Assembly: GCA_964030785.1 (NCBI GenBank)
Contig: OZ034970.1
Coordinates: 1,922,911 to 1,986,910 of the forward strand
DNA length: 64,000 nucleotides
Origin: Siderastrea siderea
Lineage: Eukaryota > Cnidaria > Anthozoa > Scleractinia > Rhizangiidae
Reading direction: 5' to 3'
Positions 13,101 to 25,100 of the stretch are shown here, piece by piece. Position numbers and translations under genes: made by a program. Each line of letters opens with the position of its first letter. The first letter of the stretch is position 1. The notes under the pieces are model-generated. The model did no database searches. It was not told where the DNA came from and saw nothing but the letters and a program-made list of their open reading frames with translations.

Positions 13101-16100
13101 CGTCGGCAGCTGTTGCTTGCTTCAGCAGGTCGACTTTTCTCTGGTAATTGGCAGCTCGGAGACCAGACTGTGTATCCTTAATTCCATTTCTTCATCTGGA
13201 GACAGCATATCAGCAATGCAAACCTTGATGCCTGGAACGTACTTCAAGTTTAGTTTATATCTCAGTAGCCCGAGAAGCATGAGCAAAATTTTTGGCGAGG
13301 AATTCTGGAGTGGCTTTCGGATAATTGTTTCAAGTGGTTTTTTTGTCATTCGCAACTCCAACTTCTTTACCATAAATGGAGTGGTGAAAATGCTCTGCAG
13401 CAAACATGACCGCTAGCAGCTCTTTCTCGATTCGGAACCAACACTGTTCGGTCTCAGATAAGGCACGCGAGGCGTATGCTACTGGTCCTCTGTCCTGGAG
13501 AAGGCAGGTACCTAGACCAGTGGATGAGGTATCAGCTTGTACGTCAAAGTAGCGCAGAACTGGTTCACTGCTGAGAACTTGCTTAATCTTGTCAACAGCC
13601 TGCTGGTGCTCCGGTAACCATGGGAACTCTATATCTTCCTTCAGTTATTGCCTGATAGGACCCATAGTGATGGACATGTCTGGGATGAAATCTTAAAAAG
13701 AGGCAACAGTTCCCATCAACCCGCGAACATCTTCTTTACCTGTTGGCTGGGGTAATTCCACCATGGCATTGACTTTGGCTGGGTCAGGTCGGATGGCTGG
13801 TTTTGCAGGTCAGAGTAGCTTTTCCCTTGTGGTTGATGATGCGGTCCCCACAGACTCTCAGAATAAAATTTGATGTTTGTAGGCGAAGACGATTCCGCAG
13901 CTTCTTGAACGCTTTCCAAGATATCACGGTGGCTGAGGCACCAGTATCGAGTTTCATCTTCACTTTGCTACCAATTACTTTCACAAAAAAGAACCACGCT
14001 GAGTTGTCTTGGGCAGAGATGTTCCCCACATAGAGGGAGTCCACAAAGAACTCATCTTTGCTATTGTCTAGAGTGACCATTGCATTTACTTTAGGATTCA
14101 CCGACCTGCATTGACTAATGAAGTGGTTTGGACCTCCACACCTTAGGAATGTCTTTCCCCAGGAAAGACATGTCTTTCCCCATGTCTTTCCCCAAGGCAT
14201 GTCTTTCCCCATGCCTTAGGCATGTCTTTCCCCCTGAAGTGGTTTGGACCTCCACACCTTAGGCATGTCTTTTCCCAGGCTGGACACTCGTTTCGCATCG
14301 CGTGGTTCCACACCTTCGGCAATTTAATCCTCTATCACGGTTTTGGGAGTTTCGCCCTCGAGATCCGCCTTGTTTGCCGCTTTTGGAGTACGACCTTTGC
14401 TTGGACGAGTTGTGTTAAGGGCGTCTACTTCTTTGTAGTCCGTCTTGTCGGCGCCTTTTATGCTTACGAATCTCTTGTGTGCGAGCTATGAAGATCGAGA
14501 AATATCAACAGCTTTCTGCGGATCGGTTCACGAAGCAGTCGCTTTTTAAGCGTAGGATTTTCCGTCGAGATTACACTTTTCTCTCTCTGATCATGTTGTC
14601 TGGCTCAGTGAACACGTGCGATAAAGCGAGCGTGCGTAGCTGCGTAAAGAATTCGTCGAAGGTTTTCCCTGCGGTCTTCGAAAAATCCCAGAATTGGTAC
14701 CTGGAGAATACGAATCGTTTCTGTCCAGCGAATTCCTTTTCGAATTTAGCTTTCACATGGTTGAATTTGTTCTTGTTTTCGCCTTCGTGCCACTCGAAGT
14801 AATTGTATCGCTCTAATGCTTCGGGGCCAACAGCCGACAACAGCATGGCGATATTGGTTGGATCGGGTTTCTTCGTCATTTCTTTAGCGACGAGATACAA
14901 TTCGAATCTTTGTAACCATCTTCTCCAATTTTCGGAGGGGTTTCCTTGAAGCGAAAGATATTCAGGAAGCTTCAAGTCTTGCTCCATTTTGGTTGTTTAT
15001 CCCACAATTTAAAACCATGTAACGGAAATGGAAATGGTCTTTAATGGTTATTCCTTGACAGGCTTTTCAATAACTATTTACAATAATATAATAATAATTA
15101 ATACTAAAATCCTAATGTACAATAAATAGCATAAAAATTATCTAATAAATATATATGTATATATCAATGAGTATCAATGCGTAATATTATCATAATAAAG
15201 TACTGAGTAATTTGTCCTTCATTTCGACCTTGAACTTTTTCAGGCTATAGTTCTTCATTTGGCTGTCTAGATTGTTCCATATGTTGGCCGCGCGATATTG
15301 GAAGGTGCGCTGACCAGCGGTAGTTCTAAACAACGGGGTATTCAAAGAATCGCGCTTACGCGTATTACGTGAATGGATGTTTGATCGTTTAGTCAGTTTC
15401 AGCACTAACACGAGGAGTCGGTGGAAGCCATGTTTAATACAGAACAAGACCTGGCCAGGTTACATATGTACACAGGCCAGGTTACATAATGTGACAGGTA
15501 AAAGACGCGCATTCTTTCAAAAAAGCTTGACCACCTGCTACTAATGACGTCATATCTCGTAACCATAGCAACCGATTCTCACCAAACTTGTCTCGATATT
15601 GGTCTAAGGGATATACGAACAGCTACTGAAAACGGCAGATGCAGATAATAAATCGTCTTGGAAAAATGCAACGAAGACTTTATTTGGAGGGGGGCAGGAG
15701 AGTTATCTTACTAAGACGCCTTACCGCAAAGCATGCCCAGTATAGTTAACTGTCTGTAAGCTAGAAAGTTGCCGAGACTTGATAATATAAAACAGCCTAT
15801 GAATAAATAAAGAAACGTATCCGTTAACTACCGAGAACTGTCCCTCGAAAACTAATAACCTGTGGACACGGGCTAGACAACTAAATGCCCGGTACTCTGT
15901 TAATAAGGCTATTAGCTAGACGGCAAAATGTAGTTGTATATAGTGTCGCTCAATGGAACTAAGAAGTCTGTTTTTAACTCTAAGGGGTAATCTCTGTTTT
16001 TGTTTTCCAAGTTAAAAGAAGTGAAAAGGCGGAGTTCATCTGCGTTTCGTTACGTGACATAAATATCGTACCAACGCTGGGTTTGACGCGTTTAACAGAG

Positions 16101-19100
16101 ACGCAGTTTCCCCACGCTGATAACACCAAGGGTATGTAAAGAAGACATTTTTGATTGATATTTCGCGCTAAACGAAATTAGTCGAATCATTTTTCGCTAA
16201 AATGGAAATTTGGCTCAAAGTTGCAGTTAATTTGTTATTGCTCTGAAATATGTCGATAAAGTTAGATGATGAAAAGTCCGAGAAATGGAGATTGAAGAGA
16301 ATACGACAGTTGGAAAATAAATCTACTTTCAATTGGTACATTCTTCAGTGATGACCATACTTTTTCATTCGAGGGATTTTAGCTCCTAGAGCGATGGACA
16401 AACGTGTCTCGTATTTAGCCAACGTTTACACTATGGAAGTCAACTTGGGCTCCCAGGGGGGTACTCCGGACTTCAAGTGACGGGGATGATCGAAGGATTT
16501 TTTTGGGTTTGAAATTTTCGTTTCCGGGATTTTTTTGGGTATGAAGATTTGGCAGGTATTTTTTTGGGTGGCTTGATTTAAGTATGGATTTTTTTGGGTA
16601 TTCAAAATGATCTGAAGATTCATGGTAGTGCCCATGTATCCCGGCCGCGTAGTTCCGCAAATAAAGGACAACTAAACTTGTTCTTGCCCGGGTAGTCTTG
16701 TTTTGTTTAGAGTTGTCATTCATAATGTTGTTGTTGACACAGAAGATGTTCTTGGGTGTCCCTAGTGTTGTTAGAATGACTACCAGATAAGGAAAGGATA
16801 AAATCATCTGGTATGATGAATTATAACCAAATACAAACATTAAATTTCTAGTGGTTTTTTTTTCGTGTTAGATCATTTAATCCTTTCTGGAAATTAAGGC
16901 TCGGAATTTCGGCATGGGATTTTTTGGGGGTAAATTTTTGGTCCAGGGATTTTTTTGGGTTTTGTTGGAAGCCCTAGGGATTTTTTTGGGTATTGATTTT
17001 TGCCCCCATTCGATCATCCCCGTCACTTGAAACTCGGAGTACCCCCCCTGGGCTTGGGCTTTGGGTTTGGGACGAGAAATATTTGGATCCAAACAATTTG
17101 TCACACCATACTGTCACTGATGTGACACTCCACTTTTAGAATGGTCCAGTCTCCCTAACTTTCTTATAGCCCATTGATAGGAGACAGTTAACGTTACTGG
17201 AGTAAGTTACGATACGGCATGGTAGTTAGCATCCTCGTTAACTTCAGACAACGACAAGAAGCGCACTCGTCGCTGGTCGGCTTATGATAGTTGAAGAATT
17301 AAACCATCATTAACCTCCCCGCGTAACGTAACAAGGATTCAAGGAATAAATGATACAAACAAACCTCTGAGTCATGCTTTCTAGTTGCTTTCGATGTCTC
17401 TAAAAACATTCAAACATTCCTGGGGCATCTTTTTTTTCAGCCACACCAAATAATAGAAATAATGGCGATCCTTTTGAGTGATGTCAACAAGAACCTTCCT
17501 CTAGAAGAGGTACATGACCGTGCCAACGCAAATAAATCAACCTACTTACCACTTGCTTTCGCCATGCTTGTTCTAAAAGTTCATCCGCTTCATTACTTTT
17601 CTTCTTTCGAAGACAAAGGAATCCCATGGCGAGAACAGAAATGATGTTAAAAGGAACAGGTATAGGGTGATAGTTACAGTATGTCTCGATCGTTATGGCT
17701 TTCTGGAATACCCACTCCTTCTTCGCATTATCCTGAGAAGAAAATTAACGTGATAGTGGACCTATAGAATAATTTTTTTTCTTTTTCAGTGCAAAAGGCC
17801 AGTTGCACTTTCAAGCATATCGTATTATAATGACAAATACTCCGTACAGAAGCGTTATTTTTCTTAATTTCTTTTTGTAAAAATACGTCAGGAAATTTTT
17901 AACAATTAGATTATGAGCTCGAGATTTCTATCGCGTGATAGTTGATGAGGCCGAAGGCCGAATCAACTAGCACGCATAGAAGTCGAGAGCGAATAATCTA
18001 ATTGTTTTAGTATAAATCTACTAGACGTTCAAAACTTAACAGCAGGCACTACATGTTTTTATTGAAAAATGATATAAATAGGTCACACCGCGCGCGGAAA
18101 AAGTCTACTCACTATCTACAACAGAATAGATAGTGAGTAGCGTAGCCAATCAGAGAACAGCATTAGTGATAGAACGCTAGTAGATTTATACTAAAACTAA
18201 ATAGATATCGTAGGAACTTTGCCGTGTCTCAACGTTTTTGCCAGTTAATGTTCAAGCTTACTCCAAACGAAAATATCTAGTAAAAACAATATGCAAATTA
18301 GCGGGAATTTACACTTGCATACAAACATAATTGTTTTGCTGTTTATGCATGCATGTGATTCATGCGATCATCGGCGTAAGCCGCATAAACATATTAGTGG
18401 TTGACTTCACTCCAGACTTTTAAGAACTTAATACTTGGAAGCTACTAAGTTTTGCTTAGCAATGAAATTGCATGTGATACCAAAAACTACAGATGCTAGA
18501 CTTGACAGCTCATTAAATGCGGCATGACTTGAATGGATTCAAGCAAAACTTTGGTCTGGTTTCGACAACGGCGACGGAAACCACCCGGCGAAACCTGCAC
18601 AGATAGATGAAAGCTTTAGAAGTAATAAAGAACTGAGGATAGTAAAATTGTTTGAATCACGAACGCTTCTTTGTATTTTACTCACTTGTTCAGTCATGTT
18701 TTATTCTATTCTTGTTCCCTTTATTTCTCTTTTTTTCCCTTTCTTTCTTGATTTTATAGCAATTAGCGGTTGATTTTTTAAATAAAACAGTTATTTTACT
18801 CGGGCTTGCTGGAAATCAAATGATTATAACCAGCGAGGCACGTTACCCATCATTCCATATTCAGCAAGCCTGAGTAAAATAAAAGTAGCTCAGACTTTGA
18901 CAGAGGGTGGTGACAATGACTAAGCCAAATACCAGGAGTAACGGTAACTTTTATACAAGGAAATCTGCTTACCTGCACTCGCTGGTAAGTGTTGGACAGC
19001 AACGCAATGAGCATGTTGATGAGAAGGATGAGCGCCATGACAAGATAAGCGGCAAATAACAGACGAGCGAGGGTCTCTGAAAAAGAATCCGTTGATGCGA

Positions 19101-22100
19101 AGAAATCTAATCCATCGGATAAATCCAACAAAGACAGGCCAAGCTGGGAAGCTATCTTCAGCCAACTAAATAAAAAAATAAATAATAAACAAATAAATAA
19201 ATAAATGTCCTTTATTTACCCTCGGCAAGCGATTAGCAAGGTGCTAGTGGGGACAAGCATTTTCACCTTAGAAACAAATATTTGAAACTTAACACAACAA
19301 GTTAGAAATCCCAACTGGCAGGACGCAGACCAGTTGGCTATTCTCTCTAGGGGCTCCGCACAAAAAAGGCCTTAGAACGCTGATTACGTAACCCTAGCAT
19401 GCTGCGTTCAGTCCGTGGCAATCCATCACGTGTCTCATTAGTATGGGGCTCTTATATAAGGCCACTCCCTTGTCGCGATAGCTCATTCAGTCTTTTCGGT
19501 GTTTCGAATGCTTCTTTTCGCGCTTTTTGTTTTCGCTTCATCGCTGCGCCACACTTTAATTCTTATGGCTGACCAAGTTCCTGTTGTTCCGGCTGATGTT
19601 CAACAATTACAAGACGCTTTAGCAGTTCCGCCAGCACAAGCTGGAGCTGCTCAGGACGCTCAAAATATTGATGGCGGCGATCCACCAGCTGCAGTAGCGC
19701 AAGTTGCGGTCCCTGCAGCTCAACCTGCTCATCAACCTCATGCTGATGTGGTAAGTCGTTCTTGCCTTTCGTTCGCCTGCTTTGCTTTCTTTCTGCTATT
19801 GGTGGCTAGCGTTTACGTTTTGCGGATCGTCGCAGCTTTAGTTTCCCGTTTGGTTAGCTTTATACGCTAGTTTGTCTTGATTATAGCGTTGTTGTTATAG
19901 GTTTCAAGTGAGTTTGTTTCGCCCCTCCTGCCTATCGTATTTGTTCCGCTCTTTGTTGTGGTCACTAGTTTCATTCGAAGTCTCGTACTCGGTTCGTATT
20001 CATGTCACCCGAACTGTCCTAGCGAGTTAGTCTCGCTTGGGTTGGTGTATAGCTAGTTTTTTACTGCAGTGTTGCGGTGAGTTTGTTTTATTTCGCTTAG
20101 AAGCGTTTGGCTCCGAAGTGTTTTTGTGAGTTTGTCTCTCCAAAGTGTCAGTGAGTTTGTCTCACCGAAGTGTTAGTGAGTTTGTCTCACCGAAGTGTTT
20201 TTTGTGAGTTTGTCTCACCAAAGTGTTAGTGAGTTTGTCTCACCGAAGTGTTAGTGAGTTTGTCTCACCGAAGTGTTAGTGAGTTTGTCTCACCGAAGTG
20301 TTAGTGAGTTTGTCTCACCGAAGTGTTTTTAGTGAGTTTGTCTCAACAAAATGTTGAAGTGAGTTTGTCTCGTCGTAGTTCTATTATGGGTTTCCCTCAC
20401 TGAAGTGTTAAAGTGAGTTTGTCTCATTGACGTGTTGAAGTGAGTTTGTCTCACCGAGATATTCTAGTGAGTGTGTCTCACCTAGATGTTCTAGTGCGTT
20501 TGTCTCGCTGTAGTTCTATTGTGAGTTTACCTCTCTAAGTGTTATAGTGAGTCTACCTCGTTGATGTGTCGTAGTGAGTTTGTCTCGCCGAGATGTTCTA
20601 GTGAGTTTGTCTCTCTGAAGCGTTTTATCAGTTTGTCTCACCCAAATGTCATTGTGGGTTTGTCTTTCTAGGATATTTATATTGTGCGTTTGTCTCGTTG
20701 CCGGAGCTTCTCGCTCCGCTTGCGGCGATGTTAAGAGTTTATCTCGTTGAAGAACTGTTATTGTGTCTTGTCTCGCTTTAGAGTGCTAGAGTGAATTTGT
20801 CTCACTTCATGTGTTTTAGCGATTTTGTCCGGCCGTGTGCTAATTTTTTACTTTCTTTGGTTTAAGAATGTTAATGCATTGAAAGACAAGGTAGAACGGT
20901 TGGAATCAACCCTGACACGTACTAGCGTTACGTCGGCCCTCGATACTGTGCGTCAGCTGGCCAGCCGCCCTACTCCCCTGGTTGACCGGTACACCCTTAT
21001 TGCTGCTCTTGAACAGTTGGCGGATGTTTCAAGGGAGACTGTCCACCCCGATCGTAAGAGATTCGATGCGATCTTTAAACAGTGCAGACCACTTGTCGAT
21101 GAACCCCGCCTTGCCGCCATTATCATCAATTTGTTGGGTGACAAGGAAGAGAAACTGGTAGCGGGCCAGATTCATAAGCTTTTGAAATCAAGCAATCCGT
21201 CTCCGTCGCCACGTGGTCCTGTCCTTCAATTTGGCCAAGGTTCTCAGCCGGGTCCCAGTTCTTGGGGCCCTATGTTCTCCACCGGCTTCAGAGGCCGTAG
21301 AGGCGGGCGCTCAGGTCCCTTACGGGGCAATTGTAAGAGTGTAGGGCACTTTATTGCCAATTGCCCTTTGAATAAGAGGAAATAATAAAGATGTACTGTT
21401 TGTGTGTCAGTTCCTTCTGAATTTCGTTTTTTCTCTTGTGTGTCTAGTTGTATTCTCGTTTCCCCGCTCGAGCTAGGCTTCCCCGAAGGGGTTATCTTAT
21501 ACCCTTCATTGCTCTGTCCCTGGACGGGGTATTTCGGGGTTGCTTCGCTTTGGGGTTTTCCCCCCTCATAGTTCGCTTCATTTCCTTTCAGGGGAATTGT
21601 AAACGATTTAAGACATTTCATTTCAACCCAGAAGAAGCTGCGCTCCAGCGTGTTTCCGTTACCTGGTGTGATTGGAAGGGTAAACCCCAAGGCGTCGTAA
21701 CCCCGGTACCCTCGGTTCAGGTGGTTTCCTCGCTCATGGCCAAAGCTTCACCTAGTCTTCTTTCATTCCGAAACCCGGACGCTTTTGTAGCTGGGGAGTT
21801 GCACAGGCATGTTGACAAGTAAGAGGAAATCCTCGCCCAGCATCCAAAACAAGATGAGATTTTATCATACATCAAATATAAGGTTTGTCCCTTACGGGGC
21901 AAATGCTTCAATTGTAAGAGTGTAGGGCACTTTATTGCCAATTGCCCTTTGAATAAGAGGAAATAATAGATGTACTGTTTGTGTGTCAGTTCCTTCTGAA
22001 TTTCGTTTTTTCTCTTGTGTGTCTAGTTGTATTCTCGTTTCCCCGCTCGAGCTAGGCTTCCCCGAAGGGGTTATCTTATACCCTTCATTGCTCTGTCCCT

Positions 22101-25100
22101 GGACGGGGTATTTCGGGGTTGCTTCGCTTTGGGGTTTTTCCCCCTCATAGTTCGCTTCATTTCCTTTCAGGGGAATTGTAAACGATTTAAGACATTTCAT
22201 TTCAACCCAGAAGAAGCTGCGCTCCAGCGTGTTTCCGTTACCTGGTGTGATTGGAAGGGTAAACCCCAAGGCGTCGTAACCCCGGTACCCTCGGTTCAGG
22301 TGGTTTCCTCGCTCATGGCCAAAGCTTCACCTAGTCTTCTTTCATCCCGAAACCCGGACGCTTTTGTAGCTGGGGAGTTGCACAGGCATGTTGACAAGTA
22401 AGAGGAAATCCTCGCCCAGCATCCAAAACAAGATGAGATTTTATCATACATCAAATATAAGGTTAACGTTAAGGACTTTTTCACCCGCTTTCGAGGGGAT
22501 TTTCAAGGAACATTTTACGATTCTCCTTGCCCGCCAAGAGCAGAGTTCAGCAATAACAAATCGTGTCTTGGCTTTGAGGATTTTATTTCTTCTACAATTT
22601 TGGAACGTGTTAAAAACGGATCTCTCTCAGTCTGGGGAAGGGTTGGTGAAGACGATCCCCCTCATCTTGTTATGCCATTGACTATAGAACCCTCTAAGCC
22701 AAGGTTATGCCACGATGAACGCTTTCTCAATTTGTGGATAAGAGATTTGCCCCTCAAGTTGGATTACATATCTGATTTACCTCGTTATGTCGGAAAATAC
22801 CATTTCCAAACAACTATGGACGATAAAAGTGGTTATGACCACGTTGAAATTTCCGAAGAGAGTAGAAAATATTTTGGCCTACAATGGCAAGGCTGGTATT
22901 TTGTTTATAATACTATCCCTTTTGGCTGGAAGGGCAGTGCATACGTCTACCACTCTATTGGTATGGCTGCTACCAGCTACATTAGATCCCTGGGAGTGCC
23001 ATGTAGCCAGTATATTGATGACAGACATGTTGGACAGCTTTCTCCTCCCCCTGAATCACGTGCGTCTGCGGAAGATTGGTCGGATTTAGAGTTTGCCAAT
23101 GCTGCCATTTTCATAGCTGCTTTTGTTGTTATTTCTTTGGGATATTTTATTGGCTTATCCAAGTCGTCGCTTATCCCTGCTCGAGTAGTCAAATTCCTTG
23201 GATTCTTGGTTGACTCTCAACTTTGCGCCTTCCTTTTACCGGAGGATAAGAAGATTAAGTTTGCAACTTTACGTGAGCACATCTTAGCCAACCGGGAGGT
23301 CTCAGTTAAGACCCTCCAGCGTCTGGCGGGTAAAATATCTTCTTTTTGTATCGCGGTCCCTGCGGCCTTGCTCTATGCTAGGGACATTTTCCGGTCCACT
23401 GCTGGCTTCTCTAGGTCTTCGCGTTTAGTTCGGGTGACGGGAGCCCTCAGGAAGGAAATAGAACATTGGCGCTTCCTTGACTCTTGGGAGGGTTGTCTGC
23501 CGTGGCTTAATGAAAAACACGTTGTGGTCAAGATTTCCTCTGACGCTTCGAATTCTGGTTGGGGAGGTTCTATCATGTCACCGGGCTTGCCGCCTTTCGA
23601 AGTTCGCGATTACTGGGCCAGCGATACTAGATCTCACCCGATTGTCGTTAAAGAAGCCCTCGCCTTTGTTAATACCTTGCAAGCTGGTAAATCCCTCGTT
23701 ACCAATGCGCGTGTGGATGCTCACACCGACAGTTTGGAGAAACAAGGCGGTAGGAATGTGCAACTCAATGACGCTCTCAAAAAGTTGCACGAAACAGCCT
23801 TCGCGCTCAACGCAGTAATTTCGCTCAAGTATGTCCCATCTTCTGCCAATCCAGCCGATCCGCCGTCCCGTGTCTTGTCGGATCTGGATTGCACGCTTTC
23901 TAGGAAAGCTTGGCGAGAACTAGAACAGAAGTTTGGTCCTCATACAATTGACCTCATGTCTCTGGATTCGAACGCCCAGATTGATAGCAAGGGCAAAACG
24001 TTAAGGCACTTCACCCCCTTTTTTTACGCCGCACTCTTTAGGGGTGAACGTTTTTGCTCAAACTATTTCGCCAGCCGAGAATGCTTACGTGTTTCCTCCA
24101 TTTGTGCTCGTTGGTCCACTTTTGAGATTTCTGCTGGAATCCGAGCTGTGCTTCTCTATCGTCATTCCCAAGCTCTACCCACTCCCGTTTTGGTGGCCTA
24201 TCCTGGTTTCTCGCAGCCACGCCTGTTTACAATTGGGAAGTAAAGAGGATTTGGGGATTCTTCTTTTTCCTTCACGTAATGTAAGTTTTGAATCTCGCCC
24301 ACTTCCATGGGACCTTTTTGCCTTCAGAGTAGCGAGTGGAAAGTAGACATTTTTCTCTTTTTCTCTCTCAGTCCAGACGACCCAGAATTTGGAGACCGGC
24401 TGTCCCATGTCCGCAATGTGCCTAACTCAACGATGATTCGTTTAACTTTTGTCAGAGGTGTGGATTTAGAAGAGATCTAGTTGTTGTGGATAACGCCCGA
24501 GACCTGGTAAAAATCGACCTTAAAGATATTGAAGACCGTATTTCGGAACTCAAGGAGATCAGGTCCAACAAACCTTATGAGAAACAAAAGTCCTCTACTC
24601 ACCGGGAGCTGGTTAGATTTCTGGCATCTTTACCCACTCCCAAGTCTCTCTCCTCTGCCTTCCCTGGGGACATCCAGAAATTCCTCGTTTGGAAGGACAA
24701 GTCAGGCCGAACAAAAGTCCATCAGATGTCATGTCCACAAGCGGGCCAAACTCGACCTTCCTCTTGTAGTTGCCCTACGAGGTTAGCTGCCGGTACGGTC
24801 GACAGCCTGTTGGGAAAGCTCAGGGCCATCTTTGCTGAAGCTGGACTCGGGGGAGAATGGGATGACAGGTTGGGAATTGGAAATCCTGTTTCCCATCCAT
24901 CTATTAAGAACTATTTGAAATTAATTAAGGAAGAACAGGCTAAAGCCAGAGTTTGCCCAAAGAAGGCTGTACCTTTGTTTCTTAAAAAACTTCAAATTAT
25001 AGCTCAGTTTATTCTCGCTCAACTTCAAAGCCCACGGATCTCCCCTATTTCCCTGTATATTTTTAGTCGAGATCTTTGTTTTTTCACTACCGACTTTTTC

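Larger units (their letters stand above)
12433..14987 (-). mobile_element. Decayed Gypsy-type LTR retrotransposon, internal part
   Basis: Reading the minus strand from 14987: a Gag domain, a protease with DTGAS, an RT thumb/RNase H region, and an integrase zinc finger and core. The order Gag-PR-RT-RH-INT marks Gypsy (Metaviridae). The catalytic RT core is missing: protease runs almost directly into the post-RT region near 13.81 kb. Several in-frame stops interrupt RNase H and integrase. No LTRs recognised. It lies in the intron between exons 9 and 10, in the same orientation as the host gene. Confidence 0.85.
19565..21385 (+). pseudogene. Ngaro-like ORF1 (Gag-like), two exons
   Basis: Exon 1 (19565-19750) begins [19 protein letters not shown] and is Ala/Pro/Gln rich. 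A consensus donor (GATGTG|GTAAGTC) and acceptor (CTTTCTTTGGTTTAAG) define a phase-0 intron, 19751-20866. Exon 2 (20867-21385) has a coiled coil ([13 protein letters not shown]), a helical domain, an Arg/Gly-rich stretch ([10 protein letters not shown]) and a C-terminal zinc knuckle [11 protein letters not shown]. In this copy 9 nt including the first Cys codon are lost relative to the downstream duplicate at 21.9 kb, so the CX2C half is broken. Splicing is inferred from signals only. Confidence 0.75.

Noticed and set aside
20060..20820. Regular repeats suggesting a CRISPR array
   Set aside because: Units are contiguous with no spacers, in a eukaryotic retrotransposon; it is a minisatellite.
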